DNA of 64,000 bases from Euglena gracilis (taxonomy: Eukaryota > Euglenida > Euglenophyceae > Euglenales). Of this stretch, positions 12,801 through 20,190 are shown piece by piece. Every line of letters starts with the position of its first letter. The stretch's first letter is position 1. The stretch is taken from contig CP154954.1 of the NCBI GenBank assembly GCA_039621445.1, positions 74,536,265-74,600,264 on the forward strand, written 5' to 3'. The translations under genes and the position numbers were made by a program. A model generated the notes under the pieces. That model saw only the letters and a program-made list of their open reading frames with translations. It made no database searches and was not told the origin of the DNA.

Positions 12801-15800
12801 TAGCCAAAAAAAAGAGAAGGGGGGCACTTTTTTGCCGGTTTACCCTATCATCCACCCATGAGACCCACTGTTGGGGGGTGAACTTTGAGTCCAAAATATT
12901 TTTTATCACCTTTTTTATCACCTGCCAAAGATATGAGCACTCCCTTAGGCCAAGTGGGAAACCCCCTATTCCACGGGTTCCCACTTGGTCTGACTACCGG
13001 GGGGGGGGGGTCACCGCCCCCACCCCCAGGTCACCAAACCGGAAACAATACATGCTCCCTGCTAAGTTGAAATAAATGTAATGAGGATTCGGCATTTCAT
13101 GGTCAGAACCCGGTTCCAAAGTTCCATAACGAGTCCAAATCAGGCCGTTTCCCCCCCCCCAAACACAGCATCAACCACCTGAACTCTCAAAACGCTGGCC
13201 TGCTCCCCCGGGAGTTGTATGAGGGAGAGTGGTGCTTTGTACCGTGCGACCGCTCCCTGGCCCAAACCCGTCTCCAGCACCGCAAACGTGGTGGTCTTCA
13301 CGGAGGCGTCCACCACCACATTCGTGCCCTTCCAGATTGGGACCAGGCATTTTCCTGTTTGGTCAATCTTGGGGGGTATCGGTGAAAATTGCGCAAAAAA
13401 AAGCGAAAAAAATGTGCATTTTTGGAAATTTGAAAAAAAGGGGGTGCGCAAATGCGGAAAAAAATGCGAAACGAATCCTCCCCTGCCTTGAGGCTATCAT
13501 TTTCCAGGACCACCTGGATATTGGCACACGCAAACCAATGGATGGAACATTGCACAGGAAACCATGAAAAAAAAATAACTCACAAAAGTCATTCGCTGAG
13601 CACAGGCACCCATGACTGTACAACGTTCACCGGGATATCCTTCGGGATGCTCATGACAATGTCGGATTACTGCCCGCCAGACAGGCACTGACCACGGTGG
13701 GGGGGGGGTCGGCGTGGCTTTGAAAATAGGTCCAAAGGCCTGAGTGGGGCACGCAAGACGTTGGCATCAATGGCGTCCTTGAGCGACGAGTAGCTGATGG
13801 TCCACGGGGTCTGCAGGATGTAGCTGTTGACGGCCTCCTGCCCCTCCAGCCGCACCACGTTCGACTGCATTCCGAGGCACTTCCGACCTGCCGGCCTTCC
13901 CCGAAGAAAACAACATCGTCTGAAACAACATGTAAAAAAAGCCATATGGGTTAACTAAGGCGGACCTTTGTGAATGATAACGATGACATTATGGATGTTA
14001 TTGTCATCAGTCCAAAATAATGCAATAATAATACAATAAAAATACAATAAAAATAAAAATAATAATTCATACACACACACGACACCAAGAATTCAAAATG
14101 ACAGCCCAAAAAGTTGATTACTGTCTCGTTCTCGAGGTGATGAAACATCTGCCGTGAAGCTGGATGGCGCAGAGCACTGAAGCTGACTGGGAGGGGTTGT
14201 CCCTGCAACGAATATGGGGTGGGGCCCCAAGAATGGTCAGAGTACCCCACGACGACCGGGAGCTCATCTCCACATAATTGGCGAACTGGGCGTAGAACTT
14301 GTACAGCGCCTGCTTGAATACCAGCGTTATGTCGGCGTCGTCCTTGCGGACCACCCACAGGAAACCGGTGCCTGGGGGTGATTTCTCGGGAATACGGAAA
14401 TCCAGCACGGGTGGGACCTCATGTTCGTCGGGATGTGAGATTCTGGCATGGCCGCGACTTTGACGGCGTCTGGGGCCCAGACATTGCTCTGCTCCATAGC
14501 AGGCGAACCCAAATTCAAAAACATCACGTTTTTTTTTAAATCAAAAACATCGAAAATGGTACCTAAGGTCAAACTTTTTGACATATTTTGCACTTTGTAC
14601 AGACACCGCGCAAAAAAAAATAACTCACACAAAATCTGTGAGGTGAAAAAAGCATGGCTTGGGGGTCCACGGGAAAATACCTTCAGTCAAGTCAGGAACA
14701 GCCCCACACACCCACCGTCGCAAAGCTTCCGGCATGTCCCACGGAGGTTTGCCGCACCCACCGCCGGAAATACCACGCACGCATGGCTTTGCGGCCTTCC
14801 CCGCGGGCGCCCTGGGCACGACCTGGATCCGCTGCTTCGTCGAGATGTTCCACTGGGAGAAGTTGGGGTTGTAGGCCCTGATGCGGGCGTCGTCCCACGT
14901 CCTGTGGCAGAGCGTAGCCGACTTCGGGCGGCAAGGGGGGGGGGGGAGGCTGTTGCGCCGGGGAACGGAATCGGAGACTGGAGTTCCATCCTGCCCCATC
15001 CCCAAAAAGTTAGCCAAATTGGCCAATAAAACAAATAAATAAAAACATTCAAACATTCAAACAATAATAAAAGCCAAAAATAATAAAAATAATACATAAA
15101 TAAATAATAAACAGGCGGGCTACCCAAAGTTCAGGGGGGGAATATCAATGAAACTCATCCAAGATATTCATTCCTTTCTGCCAGGTCATGTCAGGCCTTC
15201 CCCGCATCTCTCCCAACACCCAGGGGGGGGGATTGATATCGGAGGCCTTCGGAAAAATTGTGGAAAAATTGCGGAAAAATTGCGGAAATTGCTGAAAAAT
15301 TGCGGAAAAATTGATATTGGGCATACACATTTCTGCTTGGGGGGACTTAGAAAATTTTCAAATGTGAGGTTCAGAACACCGCAACACCCACGTCGATGCA
15401 GGCGAGCACAAATCAACACGCTTGATGTTCTTTGCACAGGTGGGACGCACCCAATCCTGTGACCAGTGGTGCACCTGTGAGAAAAATTGGTAAACTGGGG
15501 GGGAACAACAAAACACAATAGCACACCTGTTGATCCATTTGAAGAGTGGCTTGAACTCATTGCATCTTCCATCTTCGGTGGTGGGGAAAAAATTCTCCAA
15601 AAAATGGTGAAAAATTGCAGAAAATTGCGGAAATTGCGGAAAATTGCGGAAATTGCGGAAAAATTGCGGATATCAATCCCCCCCCCCCCTGCAACACCAC
15701 CACCTTTCGTCGCCGTTGTCAATGCTTTTCCCGACCCCAAATCCCGGCCCCAATCCCCCGCAAAAGTTCCCTCCTGGCCTGCACAGCGGTGGTGTGGAGG

Positions 15801-16837
15801 GTGATGGGGCTGGCACCCGAAGCCAAACAAAAACGCTCAAATCCAGGGTCTGATGTTTTTCAGCCAAAGTCTAAATTTTTGAGTGAACCCCCCCAAAAGG
15901 CAAAATGGCATTCTTCAACCATTTCAAACCCACTTCTCCAAAATATTTCTACTCGTTGCGCCAAAAAAAATTGCGCACCTTTCATCCCGGGGGGTGGGGA
16001 GGGTTCAGAAACTGACTTTGGGGGGGGGGTTGGCGGGCTGGACATCCTGCGCTCCAGGAATTCCCTGACATCTGACACGTAATTGAGAAGCAGGGCCCCG
16101 TGGCATTGACAGACTTCAGCAGCCTACGAACGTAATTCTCCTCCAAAAATTGATTTAATCCAGAATACTGAATTCTGAGTTTCAGTTATTTTGAGGACGG
16201 TATTTTGGCAGGAAAAAACACCATATTTCCAAAAATTAGCAACCAGGTCCAAAATATCTTGAGTCATGTTGTCCATCCCATTCCTACTGCAAACCTCCTT
16301 TTTCTCGAATCAGAGGCCCAGGAGGGGAGTTAGAGGGGAAATTGGCAAGACCATTGTGGATTAATGCATTAAGATGGTTTGATTTAATATTTTATGAAGC
16401 AATTATGACAGGAAGGATGCACTCCTTCCTTCACGTAACAAACATCAACTTTGCAGTGTTCCCAGCCGTCTGTTTGTGCTCTTCCTGGTGTGGGTGGCGC
16501 ATCTGTTGATCTTTTTATTAGAAAAAAAAGCAGAAGGAAGCACACGTGACCAGCCCGTAGAAGATCTGCGTCAGCGTGGTCCGCGCCAAGATGAGCCCCT
16601 GCACGCCATTCAGGTTGTAGACCGGCACAATTGGCGTCGCCGGCAAGCTTTGTTTTACCAACTGGGGGGGGAGGGTTCGGTTGGGTCCCAGCCCGGCAGA
16701 CACAGGCAAACTTCTCTTTGGCCATTTTCGGCCCCCGATGCCTCCGGCGTGCGTGATACGACGGCCCACCCTAAATTGTGACCCCCCCCCCAGGGAGGTC
16801 GAAAATGCCCTCGTGTGTGTGCATGTGTGTGATTGTG

Positions 16838-16885
<48 letters not shown>

Positions 16886-16889
16886 TGTG

Positions 16890-16945
<56 letters not shown>

Positions 16946-16958
16946 TGTGTGCGTGTGT

Positions 16959-16989
<31 letters not shown>

Positions 16990-18245
16990 ACAGTGACACA
17001 AGAGTGTTCCCTTTAAAAAGAAGCCTGGTCGCCAGCACCGGGTACAATTGGATGTCGGTGTAGTTGTCGTAGTCCGACTGGTTCAGGATGGTGGTCAGGG
17101 GCAGGGGCAGTGCAGGGGGGGTGGGAACCTTCCCCCAGAGGGAAAACACCAACGTGTGGGGAACCCATGACACGGTGAGGGCACCACCAACATGGGGCTA
17201 AAAGAAATCGCAACGGAAGAATGAAGAAGTGCCTAAGATGTACAGTCAGCAGAAGTTGCCTCGGAGATTAAGCCAATTAAGCCAGCACCCTTCTGGGCTG
17301 ACCCCAACACATTGAAAAAAGCGGCACTGTGTTGGGGTTGGGGAGGTGGAACTTGGCTTGACTATTAGGGAGGAGGAAGACTGTACAGAGTCAGGATAGA
17401 CCACTGAAATCTGCCTCGAAATAAAAAAAACTATGATTATGTATTGCGTGTGTATGTTCGAGAGGTGTGCACAGGAATGTGCCCCCAAGGGAATTTCTCA
17501 AGGACCTCCAGCCAGTTGTCAAAAGGTGCTGGGGGCATGGTGTCCTACCAGCTGCTGGGCTGGATCTGGCCGGAACCCAAATGCCTGAATAGCCTCAGGC
17601 TTGAGAAAGTCCCTCCCTGGCGCCTACGCTTGAACATGAAACTCGTGAGTGTCGACAGGATGGATTGCCCCTGGGGGTGGCGGCAAAGTCCAGGCTGTCC
17701 GGCGCACGAGTGTCCGCCGGATTGCACTCATCTGCAAAAGACTCGATGCGGCAGACGCCAGCTTGGGTACAAGCTCTTTCAGGAGGCAAAGAGGCAACCG
17801 TCCCAGTGTCAAGATGATGTGGGTAGGGGGAAAGAGAGAGTGAGAGAGGTGAACACGAGTGGGACCCAGCTACCTGGGACATATCGCACGCAGAACACAC
17901 AACCAAAAAAAATTGGTGTGTGCATTTGTTTCAATATGTGTGTCCGTGTGTATCACGCACGCGTGACTTTGTCGGCAGACATGCGTACAAATGTACGAGT
18001 TCGGGTATCATATTTTGTGCAAACTCACGGCAAGGAAAAATCAAAATGAAGAAGCCTGCGCGGGAGTCACTGGCGTAGTACTCCAGCTCCACATTCGGAT
18101 TTGCGAAGCGGTACGCAAACTGCGCGTCAGCAAACACCTGGGCGGGGAGGGTGCTGCCCGCCCCGACGATGGCTATCCCCCGGGCGGCGCTGCAGTGGAG
18201 CAGCAGCCACGCGAGCAGGTGAATACCTGTCATGTGGTTGAGCAT
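300..18245 (-). CDS. Gene A: secreted/membrane receptor-like protein with PstS-type phosphate-binding domain (multi-exon, 3' end outside window)
   Basis: At least fourteen minus-strand coding islands line up as one gene reading from 18,245 leftward. Seen in the sequence: a start Met with a hydrophobic signal-like stretch, then the PstS fold landmarks in order ([50 protein letters not shown], ..[25 protein letters not shown]). Known of the family: these match the phosphate-binding SBP family, which binds phosphate outside the cell or in the periplasm. Downstream exons add a conserved VTCLGQPV block and one membrane-like segment. Inference: this is the sensor half of a receptor resembling PstS-cyclase fusions, and a cytoplasmic domain would lie left of the window. 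Exon borders are unusual (see findings). The span is a gene extent, not one open frame. Confidence 0.75.
460..823. mobile_element. hAT-like element
   Basis: Begins CAGGGGGCGTTTTTTTTTTA, ends CTAAAAAATCCCCTG; flanks gtgtccgc and gttccgca are similar but shifted by one base. The interior has the A-rich, G-run layout of the 8.65-kb and 24.3-kb copies. Confidence 0.6.
1231..1425. repeat. (GAA)n followed by (GGA)n microsatellite
   Basis: About 110 bp of gaa units then about 80 bp of gga units. The poly-Lys/poly-Glu style reading frames here are artefacts. Confidence 0.97.
1523..1610. repeat. Four-copy 23-bp tandem repeat
   Basis: Unit acgcaccactaacctataat plus at, four copies with few differences. 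Confidence 0.9.
2095..2220. repeat. Short direct repeats, CCCTGACAGTTTCC type
   Basis: Four tandem-like units of ggaccctgacagg/gtttcc(c), ending gttctcgggcatgacagttg. The same block is at 39,865-39,975; fragments are at 5,870-5,920 and 52,755-52,790. Confidence 0.7.
3002..3128 (-). CDS. Gene A exon 13: [20 protein letters not shown]
   Basis: Coding-like minus-strand island with acceptor TTAG|GAGCC at 3,129-3,130. It reads [38 protein letters not shown]. It has two potential N-glycosylation sequons (NVS, NAS), suggesting an outside-facing segment. The DPALVALNP words recall the PstS D-x-x-I-x-x-L-N-P motif, so a second, partial binding module is possible but not shown. The 3' end is not defined. 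Confidence 0.4.
3726..3830. repeat. (GTCT)n microsatellite
   Basis: Interrupted gtct units; a GGGA-rich tract precedes it. Confidence 0.95.
4574..4752 (-). CDS. Gene A exon 12: membrane-segment exon
   Basis: Reads [56 protein letters not shown]. The last 20 or so residues form one strongly hydrophobic, Gly/Ala/Val-rich helix suited to a single membrane span. The 3' end is a GT donor (GGCTGG|GTGGGG). The 5' side ends at CTCCTG, the same border type as elsewhere. The GC-rich island is sharply distinct from the A-rich DNA just left of 4,500. Confidence 0.55.
4985..5545. mobile_element. Rearranged copies of the CATGCTTGTGCTTA family
   Basis: An inverted partial copy ends at 5,217 (TAAGCACAAGCATG), and a direct partial copy runs from about 5,320 to 5,542 (ending TAAGCACAAGCC). 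Together they form a head-to-head structure with diverged left part; no target duplication was found. Confidence 0.65.
6398..6512. repeat. Left arm of a 2-kb inverted repeat pair
   Basis: ggacaggggcagggacatat, tccggtcggcc, then several gtttattccgg units. The inverse is at 8,360-8,425. Confidence 0.75.
6771..7640. mobile_element. Short probable relative of the 5-bp-TSD elements
   Basis: Right end GCCGCCTAAG is identical to the right end of the 7.8-kb element. Left end CCTAGGCCC is a weaker inverse. The flanks AGTGT (6,766-6,770 and 7,641-7,645) match exactly. It contains GCGCAAT-type palindromes (about 6,975, 7,025, 7,238, 7,278, 7,586). No coding potential seen. Confidence 0.55.
8360..8430. 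repeat. Right arm of a 2-kb inverted repeat pair
   Basis: attccggtttattccggacc, gaccggaatatctccctgcc, cctggtgtggacc: inverse of the arm at 6,398-6,512. It may delimit a composite insertion of about 2 kb. Confidence 0.7.
8652..8971. mobile_element. hAT-like element
   Basis: Begins AAGGGGTTTTATTCAAGACC, ends GGCTAAAAAAACCCCCTG. Flanks ggctagat (8,644-8,651) and ggctatat (8,972-8,979) differ at one base. The interior carries CGGCGCCTTCGGCGCC, a perfect stem-loop. Confidence 0.8.
8855..8905. other. Empty site matching the insertion point of the 3.4-kb element
   Basis: Reads gtgcactgtggctg, then ggtgcgttttatcccttc, without interruption. The same two halves flank the element at 40,492-40,530 and 43,910-43,930. 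Both loci are copies of one G-rich repeat. Confidence 0.75.
9087..9140 (-). CDS. Gene A exon 11: [18 protein letters not shown] block
   Basis: An 18-codon island read minus strand, with an AG|CTG acceptor at 9,141-9,142 and a CAGG-type border on the other side. From memory, PstS-containing algal receptors carry a similar V-T-C-x-G-x-P-V motif just after the binding domain. Codon use is GC-rich like the other exons and unlike the surrounding AT/G-run DNA. Confidence 0.5.
9901..9972 (-). CDS. Gene A exon 10: end of PstS domain, [11 protein letters not shown]
   Basis: Reads [22 protein letters not shown], consistent with the last helix of PstS proteins (A-x-x-x-x-Y-x-P-L-P-x-x-V...V/I). The exon 9 join is in frame only if the interval starting CAGGAGGGCGGC and ending GCCGGCTCCTG is removed exactly; no AG acceptor fits. 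The left end is not defined. Confidence 0.5.
9973..11542. mobile_element. TIR-bounded gene A intron 9
   Basis: Ends caggagccggcc and inverted caggagggcggc. Direct repeats are not recognisable. It holds the nested element at 10,519-10,853. Confidence 0.4.
10519..10853. mobile_element. TIR element with CAGTCAGTCAC repeats
   Basis: ACCATTGCTTA at the left and TAAGCAATGGT at the right are exact inverses. The interior has repeated ccagtcagtcact and GGCGCCTTCGGCGCC. Related fragments lie at 28,945-29,060, 38,095-38,345 and 61,375-61,640. Confidence 0.75.
11548..11718 (-). CDS. Gene A exon 9: PstS domain C-terminal lobe, [15 protein letters not shown]
   Basis: Reads [52 protein letters not shown]. 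This is the W-P-I-x-x-x-T-Y/F strand and the final helix of the family. The acceptor is GGAAG|GTTGCC. Its AG lies inside the 8-bp target duplication (cttccgac on the plus strand) of the hAT-like element at 11,727-12,202. The donor is AAT|GTAGCC or, five bases further, the CAGGAG element border at 11,542. Confidence 0.75.
11727..12202. mobile_element. hAT-like element with perfect 8-bp duplication
   Basis: Begins CAGGGGATTTCTTAAGGACC and ends CTTGAGAAATCCCCTG (one mismatch over 16). Flanked on both sides by CTTCCGAC (11,719-11,726 and 12,203-12,210). An 8-bp duplication plus CAGGG ends is the hAT signature. No transposase, so non-autonomous. Confidence 0.9.
13251..13354 (-). CDS. Gene A exon 8: PstS domain, [19 protein letters not shown]
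   Basis: The frame reads [17 protein letters not shown] then [17 protein letters not shown], matching the M-V/I-N-K-x-G-x-V-V-x-A-S segment. It is bounded by AACAG|GA (13,355-13,356) and by donor GCG|GTCGCA (13,250). Both splice joins keep frame, giving [11 protein letters not shown] upstream and [16 protein letters not shown] downstream. Confidence 0.7.
13344..13742. mobile_element. TIR element within gene A intron 7
   Basis: Ends caggcatttt and inverted caggcctttgg. Flanks attgggac and agtggggc agree at 6 of 8 bases. Removal and normal GT-AG splicing both keep frame. Confidence 0.55.
13753..13887 (-). CDS. Gene A exon 7: PstS domain, [26 protein letters not shown]
   Basis: The frame reads [16 protein letters not shown] then [19 protein letters not shown], equal to the G-x-x-G-V...V-x-x-T-P-G-(A/S)-I-G-Y strand-helix of PstS proteins. 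A GT-AG solution exists at both ends: acceptor CGGCAG|GTC at 13,888 and donor TTGC|GTGCCC at 13,752. The 3' side is also compatible with removal of a TIR element plus one 8-bp repeat. Confidence 0.7.
14246..14371 (-). CDS. Gene A exon 6: PstS domain, [17 protein letters not shown]
   Basis: The frame reads [20 protein letters not shown] then [16 protein letters not shown]. This corresponds to the R-x-D-x-S-G-T-T-x-x-F phosphate-contact region and the helix before the W-P strand. The canonical SGTT is replaced by ADIT, so classical phosphate contacts are not all conserved and ligand preference could differ. The 3' end uses a GT donor (TGGG|GTACTC); the 5' end is either AG|GCACC at 14,371 or the CCTG border at 14,357. 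Confidence 0.7.
14777..14901 (-). CDS. Gene A exon 5: PstS domain, [14 protein letters not shown]
   Basis: After a normal CAG|G acceptor (14,902-14,903), the frame reads [19 protein letters not shown] and then TKQRIQVV, matching the W-D/N-D-x-x-I-x-x-L/Y-N-P motif and the following beta strand. The homology stops near 14,815, where CAGGGCG begins. A GT donor at 14,776 would extend the exon through a basic, Cys-containing insert ([13 protein letters not shown]). The 3' boundary is therefore uncertain by about 38 bp. Confidence 0.7.
15221..15691. mobile_element. MITE with ATTGATATC ends, copy 1
   Basis: CAGGGGGGGGGATTGATATC ... GATATCAAT, C-run, CCTG. Flanked by CAACACC on both sides (15,214-15,220 and 15,692-15,698). 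Arrays of ttgcggaaaaa lie inside both ends. The middle is nearly identical to copy 2. It lies in gene A intron 4. Confidence 0.9.
16546..16643 (-). CDS. Gene A exon 4: PstS domain, PIVPVYNL...IFYGLVT
   Basis: The frame reads [19 protein letters not shown] then [12 protein letters not shown], the most recognisable stretch of a PstS-type protein (ligand-loop strand followed by the L-x-x-I-F-x-G helix). The 3' end is a normal GT donor (CAC|GTGTGC at 16,546). Joining to exon 5 gives VT(T)WDDARI in frame, as the family requires. Confidence 0.75.
16644..17027. mobile_element. hAT-like element forming gene A intron 3
   Basis: Ends caagctttgttttacc and, inverted, caggcttctttttaaag. Flanked by gtcgccgg (16,636-16,643) and gtcgccag (17,028-17,035), 7 of 8 identical and both in coding sequence. 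It contains a GTGC microsatellite. Removing it with one repeat joins [13 protein letters not shown] in frame. Confidence 0.7.
16838..16990. repeat. (GTGC)n then (GT/GC)n microsatellite in gene A intron 3 element
   Basis: Mostly perfect gtgc units, ending in alternating gc then gt, a sequence prone to left-handed or hairpin forms. Confidence 0.95.
17028..17095 (-). CDS. Gene A exon 3: PstS domain, [17 protein letters not shown]
   Basis: The frame reads [21 protein letters not shown], matching the segment just before the P-I-V-P-V-Y-N-L strand of the family. No AG lies at the homology break on the 5' side; the nearest usable AG (ggaag, about 17,130) would add a Pro-rich stretch. The 3' side stops at an element starting CAGGCTT, with the 8-bp repeat gtcgccag (17,028-17,035) versus gtcgccgg (16,636-16,643) across the intron. 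Confidence 0.65.
17096..17673. mobile_element. TIR element forming gene A intron 2
   Basis: Ends caggggca and tgcccctg are exact inverses at the two exon borders; flanks share ggtgg. No GT, GC or AG lies at the borders. Removal gives [13 protein letters not shown] in frame. Confidence 0.6.
17674..17761 (-). CDS. Gene A exon 2: PstS domain, CRI...LDFAAT
   Basis: The reading frame gives [12 protein letters not shown]...PDSLDFAAT, matching the part of PstS-type proteins that ends in D-F-A/G-(A/G)-S/T. The right edge follows an AG at 17,762-17,763. At the left edge there is no GT, GC or GA donor at the homology break. Instead an element begins there with CAGGGGCA (reading minus strand). A donor 11 codons further on is possible but would add a Pro/Arg-rich insert. 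Nearly the same exon half reappears at the right end of the window, after the N gap. Confidence 0.65.
17722..17968. repeat. Copy 1 of a duplicated exon-2/intron-1 segment
   Basis: This stretch (part of gene A exon 2 plus intron 1) recurs at 63,754-64,000 with only a few base differences, for example cgtccc/cgcccc and tgtatcac/tgtgtcac. The match includes intron sequence, so it is a recent duplication, a second allele, or an assembly artefact. Confidence 0.85.
17770..18058. mobile_element. TIR element forming gene A intron 1
   Basis: Left end caagctctttca, right end inverted caggcttcttca. Flanking octamers cttgggta and cgcgggag are only half alike. Removal gives [11 protein letters not shown] in frame, without the extra residues a GT donor would add. 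Confidence 0.5.
18029..18245 (-). CDS. Gene A exon 1: signal peptide and start of PstS domain
   Basis: Starts at the ATG read at 18,245 (MLNHM). A hydrophobic run ([14 protein letters not shown]) looks like a signal peptide with cleavage near the Ala-rich end, directly followed by [15 protein letters not shown], the first strand-helix of a PstS-type binding protein, and [12 protein letters not shown]. Two 3' ends are possible. One is a perfect GT donor (gtgagt, ending 18,029), which adds FFILIFPC. The other is at 18,059, where an inverted-repeat element begins with CAGGCTT. Only the second gives the compact family sequence [11 protein letters not shown]. An earlier Met in the same frame is less likely because it would precede the signal with polar residues. 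Confidence 0.75.
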
Positions 18246-18332
18246 CCGTCTGAGAAAAGAAATGATACAAATGCACATGAACAAGTCAAAAAAGGGGGCA
18301 GTTTTCTGAGACAAATTTCACAAAGGCGATAT

Positions 18333-18334
18333 AC

Positions 18335-18365
<31 letters not shown>

Positions 18366-18547
18366 TGCATGTATGTATATATGTATATATGGATGGATGG
18401 ATGGATGGATGGATGGATGGATGGATGGATGGATGGATGGATGGATGGATGGATGGATGGATGGATGGATGGATGGATGGATGGATGGATGGATGGATGG
18501 ATGGATGGATGGATGGATGGATGGATGGATGGATGGATGGATGGATT
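18333..18547. repeat. (ATGT)n then (GGAT)n microsatellite
   Basis: About 50 bp of atgt followed by about 155 bp of nearly perfect ggat units, just upstream of gene A's start (reading minus strand), with no obvious promoter in it. Confidence 0.95.
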
Positions 18548-18564
18548 GGAAGGAATAGTGTTAG

Positions 18565-18840
18565 GTGCGCTATTCCGTCCTAACTTCAGGCCTAACTTGC
18601 GCACCTAACCGTAATCCATAAGTTAGGCCTAACCCTATGCTTAACTAATGCTTAACCCTAACCCTATTCCATTAATAACGCAAAAAAAATTGACCCCCTG
18701 ATCCAACTAAAGGACCCCCCCCTGCCGTGTATATATGTCTGCATGTGTATATGTATGTATACATATACAAGTCTCGAAATTCACCCCACAATGGCCACAT
18801 AACCCTAACCCTAACTCTAAACCCCTAACCCAAACCCTAT
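18565..18840. repeat. Degenerate telomere-like tracts
   Basis: ttaggcctaaccctatgctt and aaccctaaccctattcc at 18,615-18,670, then aaccctaaccctaactctaa at 18,801-18,835. They suggest old interstitial (TTAGGG)n-type telomeric repeats. A weaker version is at 9,435-9,620. Confidence 0.7.
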
Positions 18841-19618
18841 AATATATGTAATATATATACATGTATGTGTATACATGTATATATATACATATACATACAT
18901 ATATAATTCAAACATAACATGCTACACCATGTGTACATGTTTTGGGTTGGATTGTATTTTGAATATATGCATATTTGGATGAATTCCCTGGCCCCAGTGG
19001 GGGGGGGGGGGAGGCAAGAAATTCATCCAGGGGTCTGTGTAACTTCACTCCAGGAAATTCAGGGTAATATGTTGGTTGTGCAGGAGACCCAAATTGGGGA
19101 ATTTGGGCAGGAGTGAGGTCCTGGACCAAGTTCAGCCAATTTCAGGCGTATTCAGCCCCCTCCCCCTTGCCCACCGACCGGGTTCCCACAAGCCTCGATC
19201 ACAGGGGGGTGGGGGGTTTTCCAAGCCCCCCAACCTACAACCTCGTCCAGGGGGTAGTCATATGCACTCCCTGACCTGAAACCCTTGAGTCGGGTGGTTG
19301 TTGTTTTAGAGGTGGTCAAAGGGAGTGGGCAAAGGGGGGGGTTTAATTCAGGACATTGTGCAGCCGAAAATTCCGAGAATGGAACCTCACTTTCATCCTA
19401 AATGGGTGCCAATTTGGTTGACTGGCGTCGGTGGGGGTCACAGGGTGCCACCACGGAATGGGCCACCTCAACCCCTCTCCAGGACAAGATCAGGGCTGGC
19501 GCTTGAGAGGGATCGGAAATTGTAAACTTTTGCTCTCAGGCCTGGCTTGAGTTTTACAGCGTGCACTGCAGCACACACCAGTCTTGGGGCTGATGGGGCT
19601 GCAAAACGGGGGGGGGGA

Positions 19619-20010
19619 TCTGACTGGGAACAATTGCTGACGGGGAAAATTCCGTTGGTAAAAAATATTGGACGGATCCTTGAAACGACAGTAAAAATTC
19701 TGAACGCTCGTTTAAAACGGACGGGAAAAATTCTGAAAGAAGAAATCTCGTGAACCTGCTTTTCAGGGAAATGCAAGAGAATTCACACCAAATTCCGAGG
19801 TTTTCACAAATCCAAATTGCAAAATAAAACTGGAAAAAAACACATTCTTTCATTTTGAAAGATCAATGGACTCTAAACAAATGATGCCGAACAAAAATAT
19901 ATTCTAAAAATCGGCAATAACTGCCGAGGAAATGGCTTCTCATTCACTGGACAAAATTGGATTTTTCTGAAATTTGTCGAAAGGATCCTGGACAAAATTT
20001 CATCCAGAAA
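19619..20010. repeat. Dispersed A-rich repeat, copy 1
   Basis: gactgggaacaattgctgac, ttccgaggttttcacaaatc, ttttgaaagatcaat and ggacaaaatttcatccag recur in order at 25,121-25,590. Confidence 0.75.
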
Positions 20011-20104
20011 CCTTCCCATAACAATTTGGGGTTGAACAGCCAGCACCTTCTCTCCCAGCCAGCAGCCTCCAGCCAGCTTCCTTCGACACACACAGAAACA
20101 TATC

Positions 20105-20190
20105 CGGTCACCACGGGGATAGGCGCGGCGGAGACCGCGGCGGTGGCGGTGCAGCCGGATGCACCGGGGAAACGACAGGCCCCTACCTCT
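20105..20190 (-). CDS. Possible GC-rich exon fragment
   Basis: Minus-strand frame reads CRFPGASGCTATAAVSAAPI then PVVTG. The GC-rich island resembles exon composition. No family match, and the plus strand is also open (TTGIGAAETAAVAVQPDAPG). Confidence 0.2.
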
